The notes under the pieces: model-generated
Databases searched by the model: none
What the model saw: the letters and a program-made list of their open reading frames with translations, nothing else
Told to the model about the DNA's origin: nothing
Assembly: GCA_028291055.1 (NCBI GenBank)
Contig: JAQGIP010000136.1
Span: forward strand, 1 to 64,000
Direction: 5' to 3'
From: Caulobacter sp.
GTDB taxonomy: Bacteria; Pseudomonadota; Alphaproteobacteria; Caulobacterales; Caulobacteraceae
Length of the DNA: 64,000 nucleotides
Made by a program: the position numbers and the translations under genes
In this document: in pieces, positions 15,660 to 24,984 of the stretch
Layout of the letters: each line of letters opens with the position of its first letter
Numbering within the stretch: the first letter of the stretch is position 1

Positions 15660-16139
15660 ATGGGCAGCGCCTGCGATCACGATCATCACGACCACGGCCT
15701 GGCCGGCAAGTCGCTGGCCGCCGAGATGGCCGAGGCCGAAGCGCGTTGCGCCAAGGCCGAGCAGCGGCTGACCCCGCCGCGCCGCCGGGTGCTGGAGTTG
15801 CTGCTCAAGGCCGGCCAGCCGGTGAAGGCCTATGACCTGATCGCCGGCTTCGGCGAGGACGGGGCGCCGGCCAAGCCGCCCACCGTCTATCGCGCGCTGG
15901 ACTTCCTGGAGCGCCAGGGCTTCGCCCACCGCATCGAGAGCCTGAACGCCTATGTGGCCTGCCGCGGCGACGCGGACGACCATGCGGCCGCCTTCCTGAT
16001 CTGCGACTGCTGTGGCGCCACGCGTGAGATCGAGCCGGTCGCCGCGCGCGAAATCGGCATCATCGGCGAGGCGGCCGGCTATCGGCTGACGGGCGTGACC
16101 ATCGAGGCCCACGGCCTGTGCGCCGATTGCCGGGCCTGA
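15660..16139 (+). CDS. zur: Zinc uptake regulator, Fur family (Zur)
   Basis: A 159-residue Fur-superfamily repressor. The N-terminus is His/Asp-rich (CDHDHHDHG). The winged-helix domain covers about residues 35-95 (TPPRRRVLELLLKAGQPVKAYDLI, PPTVYRALDFLERQGFAHRI). Structural zinc sites are CDCC near residue 119 and CADC at the end. The CxxC pair and overall pattern favour Zur over Fur, so it would repress zinc importers. The thioesterase-like gene starts 2 bp after its stop. Confidence 0.82.
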   Translation: MGSACDHDHHDHGLAGKSLAAEMAEAEARCAKAEQRLTPPRRRVLELLLKAGQPVKAYDLIAGFGEDGAPAKPPTVYRALDFLERQGFAHRIESLNAYVACRGDADDHAAAFLICDCCGATREIEPVAAREIGIIGEAAGYRLTGVTIEAHGLCADCRA

Positions 16140-16141
16140 GC

Positions 16142-17077
16142 GTGGACCTTCCGGGCGTCGAGATCTGGCGCGGCGGCGTCAACACCTGGGAATGCGACGA
16201 GAACGCCCACATGAATGTGCGCTTCTTCGTGGCCCGGGCCATGGAGGGGCTGATCACGCTCGCCGCGGAGCTGGGCCTGCCGCACGCCTTCACCGCCCAT
16301 GCGGGCGCCACCCTGCTGGTGCGCGAACACCACATCCGCTTCATGCGCGAGGCCCAGGAGAACGCGCCGCTGCATATGCTGGGCGGCGTGGTCAGCATCT
16401 CCGAGAGCGAGGCCTGGCTGCTCCAGCTCCTCGTCCACTCCAACAGCGGCGAGATCGCCGCCAGCTTCCAGACCCGGGTCGCCCACGCCACGCCGCGCGA
16501 GGGCCGCGTCTTCCCCTGGTCCCGGCGCACCCTGGAGCTGGCCGAGACCCTGAAGGTCGAGGTTCCCGAGACGGCGCGCGCGCGCAGCGTGTCGCTCGAG
16601 CCTTTCGAACCGACCGCCGGGCTCGAGCGCGCCCACACGCTGGGCTTGACCCGCATCGGCCTGGGCGGGGTCACCCCCGCCGAATGCGACACCTTCGGGC
16701 GCGCGCGGCCCGAACTCTTCATCGGCCGGGTCTCCGACGGCATCGCGGGCCTGATCCGTCCCTTCCGTCGCGCCATCATCGAGCATGCCGAGACCAAGCC
16801 GGCCCGCATCGGCGGCGCGGTGCTGGAATACCGCATCGCCTATCTCGACTGGCCGCGCGCCGGCGACCGCTTCGAACTGCGCTCCGGCCTGATCGACGCC
16901 ACCCACCGCACCATGCGCATGGCCCACTGGATGCTCGATCCCGAGAGCGGCAAGGCCGTCGCCACCTCCGAGGCGGTGGCCGTCACCATGGACCTGGACG
17001 CCCGCAAGGTCGTTCCCATCACCGAGGCCGCCCAGGCGGCCCTGCGCCAACACGCCACCGCCGGACTGGGACTCTAG
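16142..17077 (+). CDS. Double hotdog acyl-CoA thioesterase-like protein
   Basis: About 311 residues from the GTG at 16142, just after the zur stop; an ATG at 16118 would overlap zur. Two hotdog-type halves are seen. The first contains WECDENAHMNVRFFVARAME, resembling the 4-hydroxybenzoyl-CoA thioesterase/FadM motif with its aspartate and HMN. The second begins near ECDTFGRARPELFIGRV. It probably hydrolyses an acyl-CoA, but the substrate is unknown. It is translationally close to zur and to the secreted protein that follows, without an obvious shared function. Confidence 0.72.
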   Translation: MDLPGVEIWRGGVNTWECDENAHMNVRFFVARAMEGLITLAAELGLPHAFTAHAGATLLVREHHIRFMREAQENAPLHMLGGVVSISESEAWLLQLLVHSNSGEIAASFQTRVAHATPREGRVFPWSRRTLELAETLKVEVPETARARSVSLEPFEPTAGLERAHTLGLTRIGLGGVTPAECDTFGRARPELFIGRVSDGIAGLIRPFRRAIIEHAETKPARIGGAVLEYRIAYLDWPRAGDRFELRSGLIDATHRTMRMAHWMLDPESGKAVATSEAVAVTMDLDARKVVPITEAAQAALRQHATAGLGL

Positions 17078-17079
17078 CC

Positions 17080-17604
17080 ATGAAGACCACTGCCCTGCTC
17101 GCCCTGTCGCTGCTCCTCGCCGCCGGGTCGGCCAGGGCGGAGGATCGCGGTCCCGTGCCGGTGATCAGCGCCGCTGCGCCGCCCTCGGCCATGGACCAGG
17201 CGCCTCACCTGCCCGATGGCCCGCTGCAGCTGTTCGGCCAGACGCCGGGCGAGATCCACTTCATGGCCCTGTCGGACCTGACGAACCGCGACGGGATCGT
17301 GGAGGCCACGGTCCTGACCATCGCCGAGCCGGCCCAGCCCCGCGCCGGCAAGTCCGCGTCGCTGATCGTTTCGCGCCAGGCCATCTGGTGCGGCCAGCGG
17401 CGCTCGGCCACCTACTACGCCTGGTACGCCGCCGACGGCGTGTTGCTGGACGCCGCGCGGGCCTTCGACCCCGTTCCCCTGAAGGCCGGATCGGTCTCGG
17501 CGCTGCTGGCCGCGCGGGTCTGCGACAAGGCGCCGGCCGGCGAGACGGTGGACGGGCGCGCCGCCGCCGTGGCCCTGGCCCATGCGAAGCTGTCGGCGCC
17601 CTAA
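17080..17604 (+). CDS. Secreted protein of unknown function
   Basis: A 174-residue protein with signal peptide MKTTALLALSLLLAAGSARA. The mature part has a hydrophobic, strand-rich middle (GIVEATVLTIAEP, then SLIVSRQAIWCGQR). Two cysteines (IWCGQR and RVCDKA) could form a periplasmic disulfide. I do not recognise a family with confidence. It starts 2 bp after the thioesterase stop and its own stop overlaps that of the convergent hydrolase gene by 3 bp. Confidence 0.65.
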   Translation: MKTTALLALSLLLAAGSARAEDRGPVPVISAAAPPSAMDQAPHLPDGPLQLFGQTPGEIHFMALSDLTNRDGIVEATVLTIAEPAQPRAGKSASLIVSRQAIWCGQRRSATYYAWYAADGVLLDAARAFDPVPLKAGSVSALLAARVCDKAPAGETVDGRAAAVALAHAKLSAP

Positions 17605-18479
17605 AGCGCGGCCAGGTCCCTGAGCACGGCCTGGACCCGGTCGGGCGCCTCCATCGGCAGGAAGTGGCTGGTCCCCGACACGGTCTCGATGCGGATGCGG
17701 CCATCCGCCGTCAGCGGCCCCTCGGCCGCCGAGCAGGTCGAGCCGTTTTCGGCCTTCAGGATGCGGATCGGACATCGGCTCTCGGCGAAGGCCGCCCAAG
17801 GGTCATGGGCATGACTGGAGAAGTTCGACGCCTCCCAGGCCGGCGAGCAGGCCAGTTCGACCTGGCCGTCGTCGCGGTCGCGCAACCCCGCCTCCACATA
17901 GTCGGCCAGCATGGCCTCGGGCCAGGTCTTGAAGGCCCCGCGCCCGCGATAGGCCTCCAGCGCCGCCGCCCGGCTCGGGAACAGGTTTCGCCGCCGCAGC
18001 GCGCCCTGGGTCAGCAGCGAGTGGGTCAGGCCGCCCGTCCTGGCCCGTTCCAGCATCTCGATGGTCGGGATCACCGGGTCGAACAGCCCGAGCGCCTTGA
18101 CCCGCCCAGGCTCCCGCGCGGCGACGAACAGGCTGACGGTGCCGCCCATGGAGTGGCCGGCCAGCACGGCGTTCTCGATCTCCAGGGCCGTGAGCACGGC
18201 CAGCAGGTCGTCGGCGATCCCCATCCATGAGGTGCGCCCCTCGGTCTCCGCCGGCAGGCGGCTCAGCCCGCTGCCCCGCTGGTCGATGGCCAGGATCCGC
18301 AGGCCCTCATCCGCCAGCGGCGCCAGCACGGTGCGGTAGGTCAGGGCGTTGAAGCCGTTGGCGTGGGAGAAGACGATGTCCACGGGCCGTCCGGCGGGAC
18401 CGAAGTCGAGCACGGCAGCCTCACCGGCCCCTTGAGCGTTGTCGATGGCGATGAAGGTCTGGCGCGGTTCGGCTTGCAT
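17601..18479 (-). CDS. Alpha/beta hydrolase
   Basis: A 292-residue hydrolase of the alpha/beta fold. The oxyanion region is SHANGFNALTYR near residue 38, the nucleophile elbow is GHSMGG near residue 109, and the catalytic histidine is probably in GTSHFLPMEAP near the C-terminus. No signal peptide, so cytoplasmic. The substrate is not predictable. Its TAG stop overlaps the TAA of the plus-strand gene at 17601-17604. Confidence 0.8.
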   Translation of the reverse strand: MQAEPRQTFIAIDNAQGAGEAAVLDFGPAGRPVDIVFSHANGFNALTYRTVLAPLADEGLRILAIDQRGSGLSRLPAETEGRTSWMGIADDLLAVLTALEIENAVLAGHSMGGTVSLFVAAREPGRVKALGLFDPVIPTIEMLERARTGGLTHSLLTQGALRRRNLFPSRAAALEAYRGRGAFKTWPEAMLADYVEAGLRDRDDGQVELACSPAWEASNFSSHAHDPWAAFAESRCPIRILKAENGSTCSAAEGPLTADGRIRIETVSGTSHFLPMEAPDRVQAVLRDLAAL

Positions 18480-18535
18480 CGCTCACCTATATCGGGGGCG
18501 ACGCCGCGTCAGCCAGCGCCAATGAGAGACCCGCC

Positions 18536-19024
18536 ATGAGCCTTCCCGTCACGCCGCCCCGCCTCGCCACCATCGGCTATGAGGCCGCCACCCAAGCCCA
18601 GGTGATCGACCGGCTGAAGGAAGCCGGCGTGAAGACCGTCATCGACGTGCGCGCCGTCGCCTCGTCGCGGCGCGCCGGCTTCTCCAAGACCCTGCTGGGC
18701 GCCAGCCTGAACGAGGCCGGCATCGCCTATGTCCACCTGCGGCCCCTGGGCACGCCCAAGCCCGGCCGCGACGCCGCGCGCAAGGGCCACATCGCCGAGA
18801 TGACCCGCATCTTCGAGGACCACCTGGCCGAGCCCGAGGCCCAGCTGGCCCTGGCCCAGGCCACCGAGATCAGCCGCGAGACGCCCAGCGCCCTGCTCTG
18901 CTTCGAGGCCGACGCCGCCGGCTGCCACCGCCGAATCGTGGCCGAGGAGATCCGGCTGCGGACGGGGTGTGAGGTGGTAGACCTGGAAGTCGGCCTTCCC
19001 TCTCCCCGCGTAAGGGCGCGATGA
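18536..19024 (+). CDS. DUF488 family protein
   Basis: A 162-residue protein of the DUF488 family. Characteristic blocks are IGYEAATQAQVID, VIDVRAVASSRRAGFSK, LRPLGTPKPGRD and LLCFEADAAGCHR. The conserved Cys-His-Arg near residue 130 suggests a catalytic or metal-binding role, but the family function is unknown. It precedes a crotonase gene by 24 bp and may be co-transcribed. Confidence 0.8.
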   Translation: MSLPVTPPRLATIGYEAATQAQVIDRLKEAGVKTVIDVRAVASSRRAGFSKTLLGASLNEAGIAYVHLRPLGTPKPGRDAARKGHIAEMTRIFEDHLAEPEAQLALAQATEISRETPSALLCFEADAAGCHRRIVAEEIRLRTGCEVVDLEVGLPSPRVRAR

Positions 19025-19048
19025 TGCGGCAAAACGGGAGGACCAACC

Positions 19049-19921
19049 ATGAACGCTCCGGCCAGGGCCGACGCCACCACCATCGACTGGACCTGCTTCA
19101 ACGTCACCATCGAGGCGGGCGTTGCCCATATCCAGATGAAGCGGCCCGAGGCCATGAACACCATGAACCGGGCCTTCTGGAACGAGCTGCCGGCCATCGT
19201 GGGCGACATCAACGACAATGCCCGCGCCCGGGCCATCGTCATCTCCTCCACCGGCAAGCACTTCTGCGCGGGCATGGACCTGGCGGTGTTCGGCGATCCG
19301 GCCGACACTTCGGGACGGCCCGCCGACCGGCATAACGCCGGCGAGAGCTTCCGCTATCACGTGCATTCGCTGCAGGACGTCTTCTCCTGCCTGGATCAGG
19401 CGCGCATGCCGGTGATCGCGGCCATCCAGGGCGGCTGCATCGGCGGGGCGGTGGACATGACCAGCGCCTGCGACATCCGCTATGTCTCCGCCGACGCCTT
19501 CTTCACCATCATGGAGATCAACATCGGCATGACCGCCGATGTCGGCACCTTCCCGCGCCTGTGCAAGCTGATCCCCGAGGGCTGGGTGCGCGAGATGGCC
19601 TATACGGGGCGGCGCATCTCCGCCGAGAAGGCCAAGGAGATCGGCCTGGTCAACGAGGTGCTGGCCGACCACGCCGCCGTCGTCGCCCACGCGCTGGAGA
19701 CGGCGCGCGAGATCGCCACCAAGGCGCCCCTGGCCGTGGCCGGGTCGAAGGTGATGATCAACTACGCCCGCGACCACACCATCAAGGACGCGCTGGACTA
19801 CATCGCCGTGTGGCAGACCGGCATGTTCTCCGGCCCCCACATGGCCGAGGCCTTCAAGGCCCGCGCCGAGAAGCGCGACGGCGACTTCCCCGACCTGCTG
19901 CCACTGCGCAAGGGGATGTAG
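19049..19921 (+). CDS. Crotonase-family enzyme, dienoyl-CoA isomerase-like
   Basis: A 290-residue enoyl-CoA hydratase/isomerase. The first oxyanion region is HFCAGMDLAVFG and the second is QGGCIGGAVDMTSACDIRY. The segment EINIGMTADVGTFPRL resembles the active-site stretch of delta3,5-delta2,4-dienoyl-CoA isomerase (ECH1), including its aspartate, rather than the two-glutamate pattern of hydratases. A role in beta-oxidation of unsaturated fatty acids is likely. A GGGAGG ribosome-binding site precedes the ATG. Confidence 0.8.
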   Translation: MNAPARADATTIDWTCFNVTIEAGVAHIQMKRPEAMNTMNRAFWNELPAIVGDINDNARARAIVISSTGKHFCAGMDLAVFGDPADTSGRPADRHNAGESFRYHVHSLQDVFSCLDQARMPVIAAIQGGCIGGAVDMTSACDIRYVSADAFFTIMEINIGMTADVGTFPRLCKLIPEGWVREMAYTGRRISAEKAKEIGLVNEVLADHAAVVAHALETAREIATKAPLAVAGSKVMINYARDHTIKDALDYIAVWQTGMFSGPHMAEAFKARAEKRDGDFPDLLPLRKGM

Positions 19922-19927
19922 CGCGAG

Positions 19928-21718
19928 TCAGAACCCGCGCGCGATCCCCTCGCGCCGGGGGTCGGCCCCGCCCTCATAGCCGCCCTTGCGCTTGATGATC
20001 CCTTGGACGCCGGAGTTCTCGCCGAAGCCGCCCAGCGAGGGGATGCCCCGCGTCTTCAGGGCCGCGACCACGCCCGGCGCATAGAGCTCCGGCTCGCTGC
20101 TGAAGCTGGCGCCGCGCGCCACCATGTTGGGCAGGGCGATGGCCTGCTGCATCGGCAGCTTCCAGTCGAAGACGCCGATCATGGTCTTCAGGTCGTAGGA
20201 CAGAATCGAGCTGCCCCCGGGCGAGCCGAGCGCGGCGACGAACCCGCCCGAGCGGTCCAGCACGATCACCGGCGCCATCGACGAGCGCGGCCGTTTGCCG
20301 GCGGCCACGGCGTTGGCGGCGGGAAGGCCGTCGGGGTTGAGCGGCGAGAAGGAGAAGTCGGTCAGCTGGTTGTTGAGGAAGAAGCCGTCGACCATGCGGC
20401 CCGAGCCGAAGATGCTCTCCACCGTCGTGGTCATCGACAGCACGTTGCCGTCCGCATCGACGATGACCATGTGGCTGGTGCCATGCGCCTCCGACGTCGC
20501 GTCGGGGCCCATGGCGGCGGCCATCGGCGGCAGGCCGAAGCTGGGCGGCGTGGGGGCGGCCGACTGGCCGATGGCGGCGGCGCGGGACGCCACATAGGCC
20601 GGGTCCAGCAGGCCCGCCACCGGCACACCCACGAACATCGGATCGCCCACATAGCGGTCGCGATCGGCGTACATCAGCCGCTCGGCTTCGGCGATCTGCA
20701 CCCAGGACACCGGGTCGGTGGGCCCGCGCCTGTCGATGTCGGTATGCTCGAGCATGGCCAGGGCCTGCAGCAGGCTGACGCCGCTGGACTCCGGTTGCGG
20801 CGTGCAGACCACATAGGTCTTCCAGGGATTGCACAGCGCCTTCTCGGCCCGGGGCCTGTAACCCGCCAGGTCGGCCAGGGTCATGCTGCTGGGCAGGTCG
20901 CCCTCATGCAGCCGGGCCACGATATCGCGCGCGATCCGCCCCTCCAGAAGGCCCTTGGGGCCCTCGGCGGCGATGGTGCGCAGGGAGGCGGCGTAGGCCG
21001 GGTTCTTCAGCCGGTCGCCGGCCACGACGAGCCTGCCGTCCGGCTTGCTGAAGTAGCGCACCGCATCGGGCGCCTTGGATTCCGGGAAGGGTCCATGCAC
21101 GAAGCCGGCAAGACGCGGGCTGACGATGAAGCCCCCGTCGCCCAGCCGCTGCCCATCGGCGAACAGCGTCGACCAGGCCAGCTTGCCGTGCTCGTGCTGG
21201 ACCAGCGACAGCATGGCGATGGCCCCGGGCACGCCGGTCGAACGGCCGCTCAGAAGCGCCGTGAAGAAGGCCAGGGGCTTGCCGTCGGGACCCACGAACA
21301 GGTCCGGCCCGGCGCCCGCCGGCGCCGTCTCGCGGCCGTCGTAGGCGGTCACGGTGCGGGTCTTGGCGTCGTAGTAGGTCATGTAGGCGCCGCCGCCGAG
21401 GCCGGAGCTCTGGGGCTCCACCAGGCCCAGCACCGCCTGGATCGCCACCGCCGCGTCGGCCGCCGACCCGCCGGCCTTCAGCACCTTCAGCCCCGCCTGC
21501 ACGGCCAGCGGATTGGCCGCGGCCACCATGACGTGAGGGGCGAAGGCCGCGCGCGGCTCGATGGGAACCGTGGGATCGCCGGCCAGGGGCCAGACCGGCG
21601 CGGCCGCGTGGGCCGCCGCCTTGGGCTTGGCGGCCGCCAGCGATCCGGCCAAGCCGCCCCCGGCGATCAGCAGGGCGGCGAACAGGGCGGTGAAACGGAG
21701 ACTGCGGCGCTGGATCAT
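19928..21718 (-). CDS. ggt: Gamma-glutamyltransferase
   Basis: A 596-residue N-terminal-nucleophile hydrolase, exported by the signal sequence MIQRRSLRFTALFAALLIAG. The self-cleavage and catalytic threonine lies in EAHGTSHMVIVDADGN; the small subunit follows with GSGRMVDGFFLNNQLTDFSF and PRSSMAPVIVLDRSG. It cleaves glutathione and other gamma-glutamyl compounds in the periplasm. I chose ATG at 21718; an in-frame GTG lies 9 bp upstream. It is convergent with the crotonase gene. Confidence 0.92.
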   Translation of the reverse strand: MIQRRSLRFTALFAALLIAGGGLAGSLAAAKPKAAAHAAAPVWPLAGDPTVPIEPRAAFAPHVMVAAANPLAVQAGLKVLKAGGSAADAAVAIQAVLGLVEPQSSGLGGGAYMTYYDAKTRTVTAYDGRETAPAGAGPDLFVGPDGKPLAFFTALLSGRSTGVPGAIAMLSLVQHEHGKLAWSTLFADGQRLGDGGFIVSPRLAGFVHGPFPESKAPDAVRYFSKPDGRLVVAGDRLKNPAYAASLRTIAAEGPKGLLEGRIARDIVARLHEGDLPSSMTLADLAGYRPRAEKALCNPWKTYVVCTPQPESSGVSLLQALAMLEHTDIDRRGPTDPVSWVQIAEAERLMYADRDRYVGDPMFVGVPVAGLLDPAYVASRAAAIGQSAAPTPPSFGLPPMAAAMGPDATSEAHGTSHMVIVDADGNVLSMTTTVESIFGSGRMVDGFFLNNQLTDFSFSPLNPDGLPAANAVAAGKRPRSSMAPVIVLDRSGGFVAALGSPGGSSILSYDLKTMIGVFDWKLPMQQAIALPNMVARGASFSSEPELYAPGVVAALKTRGIPSLGGFGENSGVQGIIKRKGGYEGGADPRREGIARGF

Positions 21719-21825
21719 GGTTCGCACATAGGGCGCCGGACGCGGCGCCGCAAAGCGTCAAACGCGTAAAGCCGCCGATGGCCTCAAGATGGACCTTTGG
21801 GGGGGCGCCATGGCATCAAGGGGCC

Positions 21826-22842
21826 ATGAGCCTGCGCCCCGGTCCACGCAACCTGATCACCGACGTGCCGGGCATCCTGGTGGGCCAGGCCACCGACCCG
21901 CTCGTGCGCACCGGCGTCACCGTCATCCTGCCGCAGGTCCCGGCCGTGGGCGCCTGCGACGTGCGCGGCGGCGGGCCCGGCACCCGCGAGACCGACCTGC
22001 TCGAGGCTCATGTGCTGGTCGACGCCGTGGACGCCATCACCCTGTCGGGCGGCTCGATGTACGGCCTGGCCGCCGCCGACGGCGTGGCGGCCGCCCTGGG
22101 GGCCCAGGGGCGCGGCTATTTCATGGGCGAGGGCATTCCCCGCGCGCCCATCGTGCCGGGCGCCATCCTGTTCGACCTGAGCAACGGCGGCGACAAGGCC
22201 TGGGGCACGGAGCCGCCCTACCGCGCGCTGGGCATGCGGGCCCTGGAGGCCACCTCCGACCACTTCGCGCTGGGCACGGTCGGCGCCGGCGCCGGCGCCA
22301 TGGCCGGCCAGATCAAGGGCGGCACGGGCTCGGCCAGCCTGATCGACGACATCGACGGCCTGGCGGTCGGCGCCCTGGTCGCCGCCAACTCCATCGGCTC
22401 GGCCGTGATGCCCGGCTCGAAAGCCTTCTGGTCCTGGCCCTATGAGATCGACGGCGAGTTCGGCGGGGCGCGGCCCGACATCAACTACATCATGGACCCC
22501 GACGACTGGGGCCTGGCCAAGGGCGCCCCGGCCCTCAGACAGAACACCACCCTCGCCGTCGTCGCCACCAACGCGGCGCTCACCCCCGCCCAGGCCAAGC
22601 GCCTGGCCATCATGGCCCAGGACGGCCTGGCCCGCGCCTTCCGGCCCATACACACCCTGTTCGACGGCGACGTGGTCTTCGCGCTCTCCACCGGCCGCAT
22701 GCCGCTGGGCGAGCCCTGGGCGCGCAACCTGACCCGCCTGGGCGAACTGGCCGCCAACTGCGTGGCCCGCGCCGCCGCCCGCGCCGTCTATGAGGCCACA
22801 CCCTGGCCCGGAACCGCCGCCAGGGCCTGGCGCGATCTCTGA
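21826..22842 (+). CDS. P1 (S58) family peptidase/amidase, NylC-like
   Basis: A 338-residue DmpA/NylC-type N-terminal-nucleophile hydrolase. The conserved opening NLITDVPGILVGQATDP, the CDVRGGGPGTRE block, TLSGGSMYGLAAADGV and the predicted self-cleavage site RQNTTLAVVATNAAL are all visible; cleavage would fall between Asn and Thr. Members hydrolyse N-terminal D-amino acid or beta-peptides, or nylon oligomers; the natural substrate is not known here. ATG at 21826 begins the conserved part. Confidence 0.85.
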   Translation: MSLRPGPRNLITDVPGILVGQATDPLVRTGVTVILPQVPAVGACDVRGGGPGTRETDLLEAHVLVDAVDAITLSGGSMYGLAAADGVAAALGAQGRGYFMGEGIPRAPIVPGAILFDLSNGGDKAWGTEPPYRALGMRALEATSDHFALGTVGAGAGAMAGQIKGGTGSASLIDDIDGLAVGALVAANSIGSAVMPGSKAFWSWPYEIDGEFGGARPDINYIMDPDDWGLAKGAPALRQNTTLAVVATNAALTPAQAKRLAIMAQDGLARAFRPIHTLFDGDVVFALSTGRMPLGEPWARNLTRLGELAANCVARAAARAVYEATPWPGTAARAWRDL

Positions 22843-22933
22843 ATCCCAAACCGTTCGCGGGGGCTTGCTTTCCCCGCCACCGCCAACTAGAACCGCGCCC
22901 TCGCCGGGGCCTTGCAGGCCCTGCGCGTAGTGC

Positions 22934-23010
22934 GCGCCCGTAGCTCAGCTGGATAGAGCATCAGACTACGAATCTGAGGGTCGGACGTTCGAATCGTTCC
23001 GGGCGCGCCA
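22934..23010 (+). tRNA. tRNA-Arg (anticodon ACG)
   Basis: A 77-nt cloverleaf. The acceptor is GCGCCCG pairing CGGGCGC, the D-arm is GCTCAGCTGGATAGAGC, the anticodon loop is CTACGAA with anticodon ACG, the T-loop is TTCGAAT, and CCA is encoded at the 3' end. It reads CGT, CGC and CGA codons after A34 deamination. It adjoins a truncated integrase gene and was probably the attachment site of the island downstream. Confidence 0.97.
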
Positions 23011-23081
23011 TTCACTTTCTTAAGCGAAATCAATTGCCTACCGATACCTGAGCGGGCTCACAAAGTGATCCCGATAGGGGT

Positions 23082-23111
23082 TGTTACACGGGTGTTACAG
23101 CCGATGTTACA
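23082..23111. promoter_or_regulatory. Three TGTTACA repeats beside the integrase
   Basis: TGTTACA occurs at 23082-23088, 23093-23099 and 23105-23111, spaced 11 and 12 bp, between the tRNA and the integrase 3' end. The last copy contains the integrase stop codon. Helical spacing and position suggest integrase or excisionase arm-type sites. Confidence 0.4.
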
Positions 23112-23793
23112 CAGCGTCGTTCTTGGCTCGTTCCAGGGAGGTGACGTTGTCCACCTTGTCCTGGCCAGCATCAGCAAGCTTCCGGCGCTTGGCTTGACGC
23201 CGGTAGATTTTCGCCGCCCGGTCGGTGGCGTGTTCGAGCTGGGCCATGATCTCGGCGTCGGTCGCACCGCCCTCAGCCAGCTCAACACCACGAGCGTGCC
23301 GCAGGCCGTGGAGGCCCAGGCCAGCGCGGACCTTGCCCGGCCCGCCGTTGTGTCCTGGCTTCGACAGGCGCTCGTTATGCCGCTTCACGGCGTGGCCGAG
23401 AGCTCGCTCCTTCCAAGGGTTGCCGTCGGCGTCGTAGGACATTGTCAGCGCCTTGCTGGGCGTGCGGTCCAGGACGGCGAGGAGGCGTGGATCGGCGCGC
23501 TTGTCACACAGAACCTTCCGCTTCTCGGTAAGCCAGTAGAGCCGACCACCCTTGGTCCGGGCATTGAGGGTGATGAGGCAGATCGTACCTTTGCGGAAGC
23601 CTCCGTAGCGGCCTAGGGCATAAGCCCGCGCCAAGCCGGGCCGGCCCGTCGCGATGGCGTCCTCGATCGCGATTTCGACCTCCTCGTCCTCCCAGATCGG
23701 GTGAGCCTCGCCGAGTTCGTGGGGACGCCTGACCTTTTTGAGACGCGCGAAGGGGTCCCCCTTGATCAGTTGGTCGTCTATTGCCGGGCCCAA
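23107..23793 (-). pseudogene. Tyrosine recombinase/integrase, N-terminally truncated
   Basis: The C-terminal catalytic domain of a phage-type tyrosine integrase. Catalytic blocks are YGGFRKGTI (Arg), GLHGLRHARG (His-x-x-Arg), a later LEHATDRAAKIYRR (tyrosine). Similar sequence (RAANIRLQVLANALG) continues in frame upstream of the nominal TTG start at 23793 up to about 23838. It then runs into the 3' end of the nitronate monooxygenase gene, so the N-terminal arm-binding domain is missing. It is probably inactive and marks the left end of the island. Confidence 0.8.
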
Positions 23794-23840
23794 GGCGTTA
23801 GCCAGGACCTGCAGTCGGATATTGGCGGCCCGGTAGGGAA

Positions 23841-24974
23841 TTATTCCTCGAGCAGTCCATTCATCCGCTCGATGGCCTCCAGGAACTCCCCCTTGAAGCT
23901 CTGGACCACTTCGGCGGCGCCACGCACCTCGTCAACCAGGCCAACACCCTGGCCCACGAAATATGTGACGAGATCACGGGCCTTGGGATTGCCAGCCTCG
24001 GCGGCCAGGTTGGCGCTGCGCAGCGCGCCTTCGCTTACAAGGCTCATCAGCGGCATGGGCAGCGGTCCAGGGCTGTTGGGGCTTTGCTCCCACGCATCCG
24101 TCCAGGTCGAGCGGAGCTGGCGCGCTGGCTTGCCGGTCCGGCTCCTCACCCGCACGGCGTCGCGGCTGGAGGCCTCGATCATCTTCTCGCGGAAGACCGG
24201 CGACGTCTCGCTCTCTACGGTGGCGAGCCAGACAGAGCCCGTCCAGACACCGGCCGCTCCCATGGCCATACAGGCGGCCATCTGCTCACCGTTCATGATG
24301 CCGCCGGCGGCCAGTACGGGCACGTCGCGGATATGTTTGATGGCTTTGATGACCTCCGGGATCAAGACCATCGTGGTGACTTCGCCGCAGTGCCCCCCGG
24401 CTTCGGTGCCTTGCGCGACGATGATATCGACGCCTGCGTTCACCTGCCGGATGGCGTGCTCCCTGGCCCCGACGAGGGCGGCCACCGGGACCCCGTGGGC
24501 CTTGCCCATTGCAATCATCTCGGGCGGCGGCACGCCCAGCGCGTTGGCGATGAGCTTGATCGGGTGATCGAAGGCCGCCTCCAGCGTACGCAGAGCGTTC
24601 TCGGGATCGAACGGCTGGGGCGTGTCGTCCCGGAACCGCCGGGTGATCGGCTCGATACCGGCGTCAGCCAGCAGACCGGCGGCGAAATCGCGATGCTGCT
24701 GGGGTATGCGCGACTCCAGGGACTTCCGCGTGACGCCCATTTCCCCAGCCGTGGAAAGGTTCTCCGGGACCAGGATGTCGATGCCGTAGGGCTTGCCGCC
24801 CACGTGCTCGTCGATCCACTTCAGCTCCCGGTGGATCGTCTCGGGCGTCTGGCCCGTGGCGCCGAACACCCCGAAGCCGCCGGCTCGGCTTACCGCCGCC
24901 ACCACGTCACGGCAGTGGCTGAAGGCAAACAGCGGGAACTCGATCCCCAGCATCTCGCAAATCGGCGTCTTCAA
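23841..24974 (-). CDS. Nitronate monooxygenase-family flavoprotein
   Basis: About 377 residues, TIM-barrel FMN enzyme of the NPD/2-nitropropane dioxygenase family. Motifs are FAFSHCRDVVAAVSRAGGFGV at the start, DIIVAQGTEAGGHCG and VPVLAAGGIMNGEQMAACMAMGA for FMN-phosphate binding. Members oxidise nitronates such as propionate-3-nitronate or act as enal/quinone reductases. I chose TTG at 24974 after GGAGAG, because the longer frame (to 25031) would translate through a perfect 25-bp palindrome. The MarR gene is 62 bp upstream on the same strand. Confidence 0.82.
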   Translation of the reverse strand: MKTPICEMLGIEFPLFAFSHCRDVVAAVSRAGGFGVFGATGQTPETIHRELKWIDEHVGGKPYGIDILVPENLSTAGEMGVTRKSLESRIPQQHRDFAAGLLADAGIEPITRRFRDDTPQPFDPENALRTLEAAFDHPIKLIANALGVPPPEMIAMGKAHGVPVAALVGAREHAIRQVNAGVDIIVAQGTEAGGHCGEVTTMVLIPEVIKAIKHIRDVPVLAAGGIMNGEQMAACMAMGAAGVWTGSVWLATVESETSPVFREKMIEASSRDAVRVRSRTGKPARQLRSTWTDAWEQSPNSPGPLPMPLMSLVSEGALRSANLAAEAGNPKARDLVTYFVGQGVGLVDEVRGAAEVVQSFKGEFLEAIERMNGLLEE

Positions 24975-24984
24975 CGGACTCTCC

